Source: Carallia brachiata (taxonomy: Eukaryota; Streptophyta; Magnoliopsida; Malpighiales; Rhizophoraceae). Taken from it: a DNA stretch of 64,000 nt. Below are positions 35,053 through 48,800 of the stretch, in pieces (within the stretch, counting starts at the first letter, position 1; each line of letters begins with the position of its first letter). The notes beneath the pieces are model-generated. The model did no database searches. It saw only the letters and a list, made by a program, of their open reading frames with translations, and had not been told where the DNA came from. The DNA is taken from positions 2,662,469 through 2,726,468 of the forward strand of contig JADCRB010000035.1 of assembly GCA_021464245.1 (NCBI GenBank), written 5' to 3'. The translations under genes and the position numbers were made by a program.

Positions 35053-37254
35053 TGTTAGATTTAAATAACTTACCACTACGACTTTATTAAATTGAATAAT
35101 GTCACACAATAATAATGAGAAGCACATGCACTAATTATAACCTCTCAACAGATATACTCACTAGCCACACAATAATCTATGGCTCTCAACTCCTTATATA
35201 CTAAATTAACAATTTAAATTCCGACTATAACAATGAAAATATGACAAGCTAATCCTAATTCTACTAGAATGCTAAATCTTAATTTATAACGAATCTGAAT
35301 TAACCTCAACATCCTTCTTAATTTTGATTCGGTCTTGCAGTTATTTACAGCATTAGTTTCAACTTGACAGAATCTTCAAATTTCAACTTCATCATCGAAA
35401 TTTGCATCAAATCAAACAATTTTATAATTTCAACTGAAACCTTGATTCTTCTTTAAACTGTTCTTCAAACTAGTTCACAATCTGCAAACAAACTTTCAAA
35501 ACTTCACTAACATGATCATCAGGAGTTTCCTTGACAATTCTTCTTATAAATTCTTCTGACCGATTTCAACTTGACCTTTGAATTTGTTTTGCCAATTCTT
35601 ACTCAACCTTTCAATCTTTGAAGGAACTTGTGAAAAATGACCTTTAATAAGGTCTAGGACTTCATTCTTTACCACACGCAGCCGTGAAATTGTAGAGTAC
35701 TTTTACTCCACTTCTTTATTTGTTTTCCAATCACACATAGAAAAACTGAACTGAGCTATCATTAGCTCTCAACTAAACTGATCATCTTAGCTCTCAACAC
35801 AATATGTCCCTAACTCCGAGCTTTCCTTTAGCTCCACAAGTCCTCACACGAGTTTTTTGATTACTGTAACAAATACTTTCATCTGAACATTCACTTGTTC
35901 TCGATTGCTGATAATTTCAAATCCCAATTCAACTCCTGAAATCATCTTTAACTCCACATAACTATTTTTCTTCTTTACTTCTGAATTATCTGCAACTTCA
36001 AATCTTCTTTCTCTTGGTGACTAGTTCAAAGTTATACTTGTGAATTAAAACTATTCACGCCTTTATTTTCTTCTTCTTTTCCTTTTTCTTCCTTTTCTTC
36101 TTCCTCATACCCATAATTAATAAACCTTTAAAACTCCAAGTTCTTTTGTTTTTCACACACGTCAAATCTTGTTATATATCAATAACTCTAATTTTCTCTT
36201 TCTCCTAAATTTTCATTTTGATCTTTTATCTTTCTTTTCTTTCCATGTATACCCCAAACGTTTTTTTTTCTTTCCTTTTCTGCCCCAACTGTATTTTCTT
36301 TTTTTTTTTTACTTCAAAAACTTTATGCCTCGGTTTCACAATCAACAACACAAACACCAATGATGGAAGGCTTGAACTCCGACCGGTGAAGGGATGGCTG
36401 GTGGCGACCTTGGGGGGTGACTTTCAGGCAGACGGTGAGTGGAACGATAGCAAACGACGATGAGGCGGCAAAAGTAATGGTGACAGAAATATTCTTGAAC
36501 AGATTCCGGCGTTGTTTCGACGACGAATTTGCGTGTTAAGGACTAGGAAGAAAGATCGGTAGCTGGGGAAGCGAAGTCCGAAGCTTCTGATTGGAGGCGG
36601 CGACGGGAGAGGCCGAAATCGGAGTGGAAATGGGGGCTGGAATCTTTTGGTGTTCTCTCGATCTGCGAGTTTCCGGCAAGATTTCTGACGCGTGGGTGCC
36701 GGAATCGGGGAGATCGGGGTTCGACGCTTCAGATGGTGGTGTTTGGCCACGAAATCACAATCTACGGCAGCGCGTGTGGCGGTGCATGGACGGCCGGCGG
36801 CTGATTCTGCGAGACTCCGGCTAAGCTCCTACAGCTTTTTTTTTTACTGTTCAGATCAAATATCTCTTGCGATATCTAACGATGATAGCTTTACTTGCTT
36901 CATTTTCAACGCGAACTAACTCAACAAAATTATGCTCGATCAACTGATCTGAAATTCGGTAATTGTGACTTCTTGATCGGCAAGCTCTGATACCACTGTT
37001 AAATTTAATAATTTACCACTGCGACTTTATTAAACTGAATAATGTCACGCAACAATAATGAGAAGTACATGTACTAATTATAACCTCCCAACAAATATAC
37101 TCACTAGTTACACAATAATCTGTAGCTATCAATTTTTTATATACTAAACTAACAACTTATATTCTGATTCTAATAATGAAAACATGACAAACTAATTCTA
37201 ATTCTACTAGAATATTAAATCTTAATTTATAACAAATCTAAATTAATCTTAATA
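35053..37254 (-). mobile_element. Non-autonomous LTR retrotransposon, minus orientation, with GC-rich internal sequence
   Basis: Two direct repeats of about 259 bp (35053-35311 and 36997-37254) are about 85 percent alike by eye and have TG...CA-type ends. The element is flanked by AAAAA on both sides. On the minus strand TGGTATCAGAGC (36995-36984), the primer-binding site for initiator tRNA-Met, follows the right LTR after one base. A purine-rich tract (AAGAAGGA) precedes the left LTR at 35312-35319. The orientation is therefore minus and the right LTR is the 5' one. The internal 1.7 kb has no gag or pol. Its part at 36360-36830 is much richer in G+C than the neighbourhood and may be captured genomic sequence. 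Confidence 0.87.
36984..36995 (-). other. Primer-binding site (initiator tRNA-Met type)
   Basis: TGGTATCAGAGC on the minus strand, one base downstream of the 5' LTR (36997-37254). This is the standard complement to the 3' end of initiator tRNA-Met used by many plant LTR elements. Confidence 0.88.
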
Positions 37255-40200
37255 AAAAAAAATGTTATGAATAGAATTATTGTGAATAAAAGTATTAAGA
37301 GTAAAATTATTGTTATTTAAAATTGTATGTTTGGTAAAAATGATGAAAACACTAGCAGCAGAACCTAATTAAAGATATTTTAATAATTATAAAAAGAAAT
37401 ACTATCTCTTTTTTTTGTTTTTTTAACCTTTTCTCACTGTCAATGACAAAGAAAGAAAATTCTTTTCTACATTCATTTTCTTTCCTATCTTTTTTTTTCC
37501 ATTTTTTTTTCTTACCATTTATAAATCATCAATGCACACGAGAATAAGAACTATAAATTGCATCCAAGAAAAAAACACTGTAGTGAAGTATCAATTTGCT
37601 TTGACGTGAACTGTATTTCATAGGAAAACAATTTATGACAAATTTGAGCGATCTGGCTTTGGTCTCGTCGGGATTAGCCTCTGCCGAATACACCTAGGAA
37701 TCTGATCAAATTGCAATTGAGCTCAGTTTGGTGAACGGAACAATCAAAGTTTGTCACCATATCTCATTGCTATGGTATTTATGATTGTTAATTAGATTGG
37801 TTTACAAAGCAATGGTTTTGAACTTTGTAGCTGACAATGCAAGTACAGAACATACGCAAACAAGTAAATTAAGCATGCTTGTTGAAAATGGCTTCCAACA
37901 ATAACTGATGAAAATCACTTGGCAAAAACGAATTTATCTACCAAAATTATGTGTTAACTAATCCATCTGGCCTTGTAGGCGTCCGAGCTCGCCTCCATTC
38001 AGGTCTATCACCCCAAGTCCACATGCTTAGTTTACTTGTTTGATATCGATGTAACTCCATGTTGTTACAGATTACTGTTATTGATTATTGGTTAGTAATT
38101 ATTGAAAAATCAATCAATATTTTCTTAGATTACTTTTGCAATTGCATAATGAAAATTTTGATTCAAACATTTAGTTTGTAATAATATTAGTTTGTAATAA
38201 TATACCGTAGTAATAAAATTACTTTTACTTTTTACAATTTAAAATTTTAGAATAAATATTGTTAATTAGATTTAGACTTTTGCAAAAACAATAATGTTCA
38301 CATGATAGTAAAAAAAAATGATGCTTTAGTATATTATTTTAAAAGCGGTAATATAAATTAAATTTGAAGCGACAAGTAAATTTAGTGGTTTTGTCTAAGT
38401 CCAATGTTCAAATCCCCATTTGGAAAGACTTGCTTTGAATATTTCCCTTTTCTTTGCCCCCTCATTTTTAAATTATCCTAATAAATTTTTCTTGCCCCTT
38501 CTAAAAAATAATTTTGGATTCGTCACTGGTTAACTAACGAATTGGATCACACAAAAATGGTTAGACCAATCGACCATGAAAACACACAAATAATGTGGAC
38601 CTGTGAATTCATGCCAACTAATAAATAATCGAAACTTTGAACGGAAACTTCCTGGCGGCAACAACACCTCATAATTGAGTAGAAGTTTATGTTTTTTTTC
38701 TTTCAGCAGGTCAAAAGGGGCGATCATTCGCATGCTTTATACTTATTATTTAAGGGATGGATTAGTGGTGGCTGGACAATTTGAATAGCAAAGTATTAAA
38801 AATGACGGGTGATTAGTGAAACGTATATAATTGGTCAGAGCGCATAATGTACCATATAATGTCATTTGAAGTTTTAATTTTTATCTATTAATAGCTGAAA
38901 AAGCCCAATATTAAATTCAACACCAATGCTATTCGAATACAAGACTTATAATTTAAAATTTTCTTTAGAATTACACCCTAGTTGCGATTGCTTTTAAGAT
39001 TTCTTGGTGAAGTACACGAAAGAACGTTATCAATTAGGAACTTAATTTGTCGAAAATTTAAAGTAAGTCTGAGATTTTAGATTCAAATAAATCACCCCTT
39101 AATGGAAAGAAAAAGAGAGTAAGAAAGAAATTTGAGTTTGTGTGTAAAATAGCTACGTTAAGGAAGAGCCTATGTAGATCTGCAGTTAAGGACGGATCTA
39201 AAAGATGGTCAGGGGCCAACTTCCCCAATTTTTAAGTTATATACCATTATATGCACAGCGACTACATAAGTTAGACCTTGGCGCAGTCGATTCTGTGTTT
39301 TGCCCTCCCTCACCTCATCAATGTTCTAGGTTTGTTACTTCTTGCGTAAAAAAGTGTGTGTGTGTGTGTGTGTGTTTTTTTTTTTTTTCTTTTCAATTGC
39401 GTCGCCTTTTGTTTTATCTGTGCCTTTTTTATCATGTCCCTAGAAAACCAATTAAAATATATTTGATAAAATTATTTTCAACTATTTTAAAATTTGTCTC
39501 AATAATTTTTTTTTATATTTACATTAACACTTTTTCAAAAATAAAAAATAAACAAATTATTAGCAATAATTTTTATTAAAAAGAGAGAAATATTTAAAAA
39601 CATATTATATATCCAGATATGTATTCATTTATAAAATTGACCTCAAATTCACTACTTATAATATTTATAGTAAATATTTTTTTACAATAAATACATAAAA
39701 AATCTATTACACAATTATATAAGAGATAAATAACCAAACAATTAGATGATTACTTATATAAAAAAAATATATTTAATTGTATAAAAAATAACAAAAAAAA
39801 TTTAAAACATTACAACTCACAAGATATAATAATAATAATGTTTGTTATTTAAAATAATTAATATAATTTTTTATTTTAATCATATATAACAATTTTTATA
39901 ATTATATTTGTATATATATAATTTGCACCTCTTGAAAAAATTTTCTGAATCAATCATTAAGTATAGCAATAGCACAACATCCAAGTCTGCCTTACCCTGA
40001 ACCACGAAAAACAATCTGACAGAGATTCATGGGCTCGCGTCATCTTAACTTAAGCTTCGGGACGTTCCATTTTTCTCATCAGTCATCACTGGTGAAACTT
40101 AGTGTTCAAAGGTCCTTTTCTTTTCGGAATTGGCGGGGAAAACTCTAATATTTTTCACTCAAAAACATACTAATTTTGGTGGGAAAAATCTTTGAGTGTT

Positions 40201-40430
40201 CGCTCACACTCAAATATTTGACTGATTTACTTATTGCTAGAACAAAGTTCTCTATTAGATGAAAATACTCATATGAGTTGGATCCTTTTTTTTTTTTTTT
40301 TTGACCTACTTCAAAGGTCCTAAATGACAATAAGAAAATTTTTTGTGGCTCGTAATGCATTGTATCATGACAGTGATGCTAGTTTAGAATTCCTTAAAAA
40401 ACAATTGTTGTGCTAGAGTTTGGATTAGCA
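37255..40430. other. Gene-free region with hAT-like fragments
   Basis: AT-rich. A right-hand hAT-type end (GGATTCGTCACTG, finishing near 38529) preceded by TTGCCCCCT-like blocks suggests a broken element in about 38390-38529. A (GT)n run lies at 39352-39374. No gene is recognised. Confidence 0.5.
39183..39960. mobile_element. Possible decayed hAT-like element
   Basis: The left end TTAAGGACGGATCTAAAAG resembles the reverse complement of the right end (TTAATGATTGATTCAGAAAA). The GGGGCCAACTT and GTGCAAATT blocks parallel the element at 17363. No target duplication is convincing, so boundaries are approximate. Confidence 0.35.
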
Positions 40431-43400
40431 TGTAAAAAAGACCCGTACGTTTTGAGCTTGAAAAGTTAGGCATTTAAAATACAGATACGAATTATAAATA
40501 AAAATTAAAAATTTATGTAGGGTTGATCTCTGGTAGATCCTCCGATTAATGCTCCTGTGTGATTTAGTCAAGGGTCGTGAAGGTTTGATCTTGACCGAGA
40601 GAGGTTGAATTTCCACAGCGTGCTCTTGAACTATGGGAAATTGATTCCACTGGGGACCAAGGCTTGATCTCAGGGGATGCTAGAACTTCGATGAGGGCCA
40701 TAGAGGCTTGATCTCGTTCGGAATGGTCTAGTTCCGGTGAGGGCCGTATGGGTTTGATCTTAGGTGGACTAATTTGACTCCACTGAGGGTCGGGGTCTGA
40801 TCCCACTCAGACTGTTTAGCTCCACTAAAGGCCGTAAAGGTTTTATCTCAGGTGGACGGGCTTCGCTGAGGGCTGGAGGGTCTTTATCTCAGACGAATAT
40901 TTAATTTTTTAAATATTTACTCTCGCAGATTCCAATTTGAGGTGACCGAAGAGTATATACTTAAAATATGTATGGAAATAAGTATATTAAATATTTTGGG
41001 GCTTTACTCTGAAAGATCGCACTTAATGGTATTCAGAGCGCATACGCCCAAAATACGAAAACCCAGGGAGTGTATTTGGGAATTGTTTTGCAATGTTTTA
41101 GCAAATGCTTCCCTCTCCGCTCTTGTGTTGCAAAACTTGGGTTCAAGCATATTTATAAGCTCTTAAAGCTACTATGCAAGCATGCAAAGTCTTCTTGGAG
41201 TGGTTGGCATTTGGAATTTTGCATGCCAACCAAAATTTTCATGCATCGGCATTAGACTTTCATCACTGCCACCATTTTTGACTTTTTTTTTTTAAAAACT
41301 TCTAGATTTTGATTTTTTTTTTGGATGTTCACAAATGCCCCCACTTCAAAACTTGGTGAGGAAGAATCATGGTATGTAACTTGAACTGAGTTTTGAAGTC
41401 CAGTTTGAAACTTGAGATATCTCTTTGGACATTGAATCTTGAAGTTTTCAACTCTGGCTGGCCCAGTTGATGTCGAGCTTCCATAGCTCGCAAAGGTTCT
41501 TTGAAGTTCCATAACTCTGGTGAGAAACAAAGAACTTGAACCTCCCCATAAAGAAGGCCTAATACTACAGAACTTCAAGGCCAGCACACAAAGAGACGGG
41601 TTGTAGTGATAATCTCCGAATCTGCTTCGACGTAATGAGAGTAGTTAGAACTTCCTTATACGTCGCCGCATCTGAGAACAGATGAGGATGATCACAACTT
41701 CTGTCCCACTGTGATAAATGTGAACTAAGGAGAGTGGTTGGAACTCCATGACACTGATGGCATTGAAGGTTAAGTTTCAAGGGTTTTTAGGGATCCCTCG
41801 AGGAGGACTACTCCTTCTCTTCTTAGCTCGTGTACCTCCAGCTTCTTGATCAAAGAACTTTCTGAAAAAGAAAGTATAAGGGCTAGCCATTTTCTTTTTT
41901 TAGAGAGGAAAGAACTGAAGAGGTGAGTTCTGTGATTTGAGTATGCAGGAAATATATACGCACCAAATTTTTTTTTTGGGAGCTGTTCACAGTTTATACT
42001 TATGTGGGCTAAAAGTTCTGGATTGGGTTTAAGCCGTTCACAGTTTATACTCATGTGAGACAGGAGTTCTAGACTAGGCCTTATGTAGTTGTTGTCGTTT
42101 CACCTTTTACACTCGTGTGGGTTAGGAGTCTGGATTGTTGGATTGTTGCCTTTTTCTACTCGTGTGAGGGAAGAGTTTGTTGTGCTTAGTTATACTTTTC
42201 GCCTTTTATACTCATGCGAGGCAGGAATCTGGATTTGTTGTGTTGAGCAGTTCACCTTTTATACTCGTGCGAGGCAGGAGTGTGCTGTTGTTGTTCACCT
42301 TTTATACTCGTGCGGGTTAGGAGTGTTGAATTGTGATGTTGCCTTTTATACTCGTGCGAGGCAAGAATGTGCTGTGTCATCGCCTTTTATATTCGTGCGG
42401 GTTATGAGTATTGAATTGTGCTGTCGCCGTTTATACTCGTGTGAGACAGGAGTTTACTGTTGCTGTTCGCCTTTTACACTCGTGCGAGGTAGGAGTGTTG
42501 TTGTTGTTGTTCGTCTTTTATACTCATACGAGGCAGGAGTGTGAATTTGTTAAACTGTTGGGCTGTTGAGCTGTGGACCTGTTGACTTGGGCTTTAAGTC
42601 AGTGTTTGGGGGTTGCCCCCAAGTTCATGCAAGAATTTGGGTTTGGTCTTTGAATTTGGGTTTAAATTTGGATCTGAATTTGGGCTTTGAACTGGACTTT
42701 GAGTATGGGCTTTGAGCCGGATTTTGAATTTTAACTTCGATTTTGAATTGGAATTTGGATTCGGGTTTGGGGTCTGCCCCCGAATTTGGATTTGGATTTT
42801 GAGTCTAGGATTTGGATTTGAGTTTTAGGTTTCAGTCGGGATTTGTGATCTGCCCCCAAATTTAGATTTGGATTTTGATGATAGGTTTTAAACCTGCACA
42901 TGAGCTTCAGACATTTTTTTTTTCATTTTTCTGCTTTTTTTTTATTTTGAATTTTTTTCTTTTTTTTTTGATTCTTTTTGATTTTTTTTTTTTACACGTA
43001 GCAATGTTTCAGAAATTTACCACTTAATTGGGTCAAGTCGGGATGCATTTCTGGTTTGACAACATATAAGCATTGTTTATGTAGGTATCTTCGAACTCTG
43101 TTTGGCCCGTCTTACTTGGAAGTGAGCTTGTTGCGGAGTCGGTGCTTATGTCCCTCTTCTGGTCTAGTTGGATGGAAACTGTACCCTCAACATAGAAGAT
43201 TGAAGTAGAGGAGTTTGGTACGGATTTAACCCTTTGCTCCAAACTTCGGTTGGTGTAGATAGTTGACTTCTTCATTGGGCGAGAGAGTAGAGTGAGAGAT
43301 CTTATTACTGTGTCAGATGCAGAATTTTTATTTTAATTTCTTTGGATGGCAAGGAACCGTGTCCGTGCACGCGTTTATAGACTTGCGTACCTAGGTAGGA

Positions 43401-44578
43401 TAGTTGATGCAGGCGATAGAACAGTCACTTTTTTACTCGTGAAGGCGATCTTGCTCTTCGTTAGTGCCACTGATACACTGGATTCCTGCCTCCGTGGTTG
43501 TGTTGGTGTTGTCCATTTTATGGCCTATAGGCCATCAAATGCCTGTTGTGCTATCAACCTTTTTTTTTTTTTAGGAGCAAAAGATAAGAGGTATAGACGT
43601 CCCACCGATCATGCCAAATTTATAAAAAAGACCCGTATGTTTCGAGCCTGAACAGTTAGGCCTCGAAAATACATATACGAATTACAAATAAAAATTAAAA
43701 ATTTATGTGCAGTCGATCTCTAGCAGATATTCCGATTAATGCTCTTGTGTGATTTAGTCAAGGACTGTAAAGGCTTGATCTTGACTGAGAGAGGTTGAAT
43801 TTTCGCTGCGTGCTTTTGAATTGTAGGAAATAGATTCCACTGAGGGCCAAAGTTTGATCTGTGGATGATAGAACTCCGATGAGGGTCGTAGAGGTTTGAT
43901 CTCGTTCGGAATGGTCTGGTTCCGATGAGGGCCGTATGAGCTTGATTTCAAGTGGACTGATTTGACTCCACTGAAGGTCAGGGATTGATCCCATTCGGAT
44001 TGTTTAGCTTCGCTGAGGGCCGTAGAGGCTTTATCTCAGTTGGACTGGCTTCGCTGAGGGGCGGAGGGGCTTTATCTCGGACGAGTATTTAATATTTTGG
44101 ATATTTACTCTCGCAGATCCCAATTTAAGGTGACCGAAGAGTATATACTCAAAATATGTATGGAAATGGATATATTAAAAATTTTGGGGCTTTACTTTGG
44201 CAGATCACACTTAATGGTGTCCAGAGTGCATACACTTAAAATACGAAGACGTAGGAAGAGGATTTGAGAATTGTTTTGCAATGTTTTAGCAAATGCTTCT
44301 CTCTCCGCTCTGATGTTGCAAAACTTGGGTTCAAGCCTATTTATAGGCTCTTAAAGCTACTATGCAAGCATGCAAAGTCTTCTTTGAGTGGTTGGCATTT
44401 GGAATTTTGCATGCCAACCAATTTTTTTGATGCACTGACATTGGACTTTCATTACTACCACTATTTTTGACTTCTTCTTCTTCTTTTTGTTTTTTTTTTT
44501 CTTTTCAAACCTTCTAGATTTTCTTTTTTTCTTTTCAAACCTTCTGGATTTTGATTTTTTTTTTTTTTGATGTTCACA
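40431..44578 (-). mobile_element. Non-autonomous LTR retrotransposon (element 1), minus orientation
   Basis: Direct repeats 40431-41333 (903 bp) and 43621-44578 (958 bp) are LTRs. They share ATAAAAAAGACCCGTA-type starts, several GGTTTGATCTC/GAGGGCCGTA tandem units and GATGTTCACA ends. Flanks TAGCA (40426-40430) and CAGCA (44579-44583) fit a 5-bp duplication with one change. On the minus strand a polypurine tract (AAGTGGGGGCATT, 41346-41334) precedes the left LTR and ATTTGGCATGATCGGTGGGA lies next to the right LTR as the likely primer site. The internal 2.3 kb has no gag or pol. It consists of two repeat fields: GAATTTGGGTTT-type units (about 42600-42900) and the TATA-containing array (42090-42545). 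It is related to, and inverted with respect to, the element at 46117. Confidence 0.85.
42090..42545 (-). repeat. Tandem array of CGCACGAGTATAAAAGGCGA units in LTR element 1
   Basis: About ten degenerate units of 40-60 bp, read on the minus strand as CTCCTGCCTCGCACGAGTATAAAAGGCGAAC with variations. Each has a TATAAAAG core. The same array, in the opposite orientation, is found in LTR element 2 (about 48325-49060). Confidence 0.85.
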
Positions 44579-45867
44579 CAGCAACATTTATAAGTGAACC
44601 AATGCTAGTGAGATTAATGATAGGAATGACAGTGGTAGTGTAAATAACAAGTGTTGTAGGCTTTTCTCATCGTACGTCTTAGATTTTAAAACAAAAGTCT
44701 AATATTACTTGGCTGAATTGATCCATACTATCGCAATTGTATGGTGAGTTGAGCGAACTATGATGATGTGGGACAAACTCCTTTATTTTTGCAAAAAACA
44801 TCCTCAAAGAATCCGTAACTGCTTTGGCTTTGGTTTCTATCTAGAATTTGATGATCCTCTATTTACTATACTTCGGTGGTCTCATCTTATTGATTTGAAA
44901 GATGAGCAATAGTTTAAAGCTATGAAAAACTTGTGAGTAAGAAGCTGAGATGAAAATGAAAATGATGCAAATATTCACAATCGATCCACAATTTATTTTT
45001 GTTTGATTGTCCACAATTTATACTCAAATAGGCCAACAATTTACATTTTGCCTCACCTAACCACTATGTAGTTGCTCTGCTTTCCTCTGCTTTTATAGAG
45101 GTGCAATACTAAAAACGCAAGCTAACGAACCATGTGCATGAAATATACAATGATGGGCCTACGGAATGTGCACACATACACACTTCTTTATGCACTACAA
45201 GACAAAATAAGCACCATATGCATGCATTTTATTTATTGGTCATCGTTTCCATGCATTAGTCAATATATGCCAGTTACTGTTCCTTTGGCAACTAATTAAG
45301 TGTTGTTCATTTTGCTACTGTTATACGTGATGTTCTTTTGTCGCTACCCGATGTGCTTTATTTAATTTTCTTCTTTGCTCCTTCTTTTTTCTTTTGCTCC
45401 ATGTGTTGTCATTATTCTTTTGGCTGCTGCATCACTCTAAACTATTCATATTATTGCTAGTCTGTTTTGCTTCTGCATCACTTTGTTCAATAAAGTGCTA
45501 ATATCGGAGTCTATGTTCGGTTCTTAGTCATAAACATTTTATTGGTTATGAGCCCACAGTAGGAATCCCCGGCCCTTGTTTGGTGATTCGTCACCAACCT
45601 TAATAGGCTTAATAATTAAAGAAAGAGCCAAAGAAAAAGAAGAAGAAACATCAAGAAGGTTTCAAAAAGGGTCTCAACGCGTAACCAAAAAAATTTGGCC
45701 ACAGCAAAGTTATTTATTAATTAAGTAGCCATTGAACTAATTGAAGAACATTGTTCCATCAACTTTGATTATTATTTATTCTAGTTTAGAAATAACAAGC
45801 TCCGAAGCATAGCAATAAGATTGATTTTTGAATGCAAGATAAATTGAAAGGCAGATTATAAGATAGA
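44579..45867. other. 3' flank of the DMR6-like gene
   Basis: Lies between LTR element 1 and the stop codon of the minus-strand oxygenase gene. No coding signal or repeat with clear borders. Confidence 0.55.
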
Positions 45868-48800
45868 TCATAATTTCTTGAACAAGTCTAAACAAGATTC
45901 AGTTTGAAGCCCATGGTTCCAAAACTTCTGGTAGTATTCGCTGTAAGCGTAGCTCCTATAGAGAGCAGGATGATCATCATCTATCAACTGTTGGGCTGGT
46001 CTTATAACAGCATCAGTTGATGGGCAATAAAATGTTGGGATTGAGATCCTCTCCTTGTTGCTGTTGACTACGGCCCGATGGAGCACACTCTTGTAGCGGT
46101 CATTGCTGATTGCCTATATAAACAACAGAAAAAAGAAAAAGGTTAAACAAAATACCCATTGGGTTTGGTGCATGCATGTTGTTTGAGTTAGATGAAAAGA
46201 AAATTAGATAACATGCATATTGATTGGGTTAGATGAGGAAAATTAGATGATATGCATATTATTTGAGTTAGATGAAAAAAAAATTAGATAACATGCATAT
46301 TGATTGGGTTAGATGAATAAAATTAGATGACATGCATGTTATTTGGGTTAGATAACATGCATTGTTCGAGTTAGGTGATGGCAATCTTTGGCCTATAAAT
46401 AGGCACTCCCTTAAGCCCTCCAAACACAATCCAAGGAGCAAAGCAAAATCATCCTCCAAAGCTTTAGCCTCCTTCATATCATCTTCTCTAATCCATCCCA
46501 AAGAGCCTTGCAAACCATCCCCAAAAGAGTTTTGCAAGACAATCCATGGAGTAAAGCAAAAATCACCTCTCAAAGCTTTAACCTTCTCCATATTATCTTC
46601 TCCAGTCTGAGTGGGATCAAACCTCCTACAGCCCTCACCGGAGTCCATTCAGTCTGAGTAGGATCAAATATCCTGCGGCACTCACTGAAGTCTATCCAGT
46701 CCGAGTGAGATCAAGCTTCCTACGGCAGTCACCGTAACTCAACCAATTCGAGTGGGATCATACCTCCTACGACCCTCGCCGGATTCTATCCAGACTGAGT
46801 GGGATCAAGCCTCCTAAGGCCTTCAGTGGAGTCTAACCAGTCCACCTGAGATTAAGCCTCAGCCCTCAATGGAATTAGTTCCTACAGTTTAAGATCATGT
46901 TGTGGAAATTCAACCCTTGACGACATAAAAAAAGAAGGAGTATTAATCGGAGGATCACACAGAGATCGATCTCACATCAATTTTAAATTTTTATTTATAA
47001 TCTGCATTTGTATTTTCAAGTCTAACTGTTTGAGACTCAAAACTTACAGTCCAACCATTTTACAAATTTGGCATGTTCGGTGGGATATCTCTGTCTCGCA
47101 TCTTTTGCTCCTTAAAAAAAAAAAGTTGGTAGCACAGCAGTCATTTCATGGCCTATAAGCCATGAAATGGCCAACACCAACAAAACCCTAGGGGCCAAAA
47201 AAAAAAGGGGGCAGGAATCCAGCGCATCAGTGACACTAAGGAAGAGTAAGATCGCCTTCGTGAGCAAAAAAGTGACTACTCTATCACTTGAATCAACTAC
47301 CTGATTTGGGTACGCAGGTCCATAAACGCGTGCACGGACACAATTCCTGGTCATCCAAAGAAATTAAAATAAAGAATCTGTATCTGGCACAGCAGTAAGA
47401 TCTCTCACCCTACTCTCTCGCCCAATGGAGAAGTCAACTATCCACACCGATCGAAGTTGGGGACAATGGGATAAATCCCTACCAAACTCATCCACTCCAG
47501 TCTTCTAAGTTGGAGGCACAGTTCCCATACAACTGGACCAGTAGAGGAACACAAGCACCGATTCAGCGACAAGTTCACTTCTAAGTTGGAGGCACAGTTC
47601 CCATACAACTGGACCAGCAGAGGGACACAAGCACCGAGTCAGCGACAAGTTCACTTCTAAGTTGGACAGGCCAAGACTAGTTTGAAGATGCCTACACAAA
47701 CAACGCTTACATGTTGTCAGACTAGAAATGCATCCCGACCTAACCCAATCAAGCGGTAAATTTTTAAAACGTTGTTATATGTAAAAAAAAATTCAATTAA
47801 AAAAGGAAAAAAAATAAAGAAAAAAAAAAGTCTGAAGCTTATGTGCAGGTTCAACTCAAGAATCAAAATTCAGATTCGGGGATAAAATCCGAACCTCGAC
47901 TCAAAGTCCAAATCCAGATTCGAAGACAAAACTCGAATCTCGAGCTCAAAGCTCAAAAATAAATCCCAGTTCAAGTCCAAATCCCCAAATTGGAAACCCA
48001 AATCCAAACTCCAGTTCAAAACTCCCAAATCCAAATTTCAACTCAAAGTCCAAATCCGGACTCAAATCCAAAACCTAAATCCAAATCTTAGTCCAAATCC
48101 AAACTCGAGCTCAAACCCGGACTCAAAGCTCAAACTCAAACTTGAGCTCAAAACCCAAATTCAAACTCGAAGCCAAAGCCCAAACTCAAATTCCAGCCCA
48201 TAGCCCAAATCCAAATTCAGGGGCAAAAGCCCAAACCTTGACTCAAAGCCCAAGTCAATAGTTCAACAGCTCAGCAGATCGACAGCTCAACAACTCAATA
48301 GCTCAACAATTTGACAACTCAACAGTAGAATTTTGCCTCGCACGAGTATAAAAAGCGAACTGCTTCAACAATAAATCCAAACTCCTTCCTCGCACAAGTA
48401 TAAAAGGCGAACAGTTCAACATTCCTATCTCGAACGAGTATAAAAGGCGAACTGCTCCAGAGTAAATCTAAACTCCTACCTCGCACGAGTATAAAAGGCA
48501 AACCACTTCAACAGCAAATCCAGACTCCTGCTTCACACGAGTATAAAAAGGCGAACTACTTCAATAACAAATTCAGACTCCTGCTTCGCACGAGTATAAA
48601 AGGCGAGCAACCTAGCAACAAAATTAGACTTCTGCCTTACACGAGTTCAAAAGGCGAACAGTTCAAAAGGCGACAATCTGACAATCCGACAATCCAAACT
48701 CCCGCCTTGCACGAGTATAAAAAGTGAACAGTTCAAAAGGCGACAATCCAACAAACTACACTCCTACCTCACACGAGTATAAAAGGCGAACCGTTTCAAC

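Noticed and set aside
36424..36750. Minus-strand open frame of 108 codons rich in Arg/Pro in the small LTR element
   Set aside because: Open in several frames because of GC-rich composition; no recognisable domain. Treated as possible captured sequence, not as a gene.
38395..38425. GTTCAAATCCCC resembling a tRNA T-arm
   Set aside because: No acceptor, D or anticodon arms around it, and no A-box. It probably lies in a degenerate hAT-like fragment.
37953..38537. GTTAACTA at 37953 and after 38529 considered as an 8-bp duplication for a hAT-like element
   Set aside because: The sequence next to the left copy does not resemble the right-end terminal repeat, so the match is probably chance.
42089..42544. 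Long open frame of 151 codons on the plus strand
   Set aside because: It is generated by the tandem repeat in LTR element 1, and the repeated Cys/Leu/Tyr pattern follows the DNA unit. No protein family is suggested.
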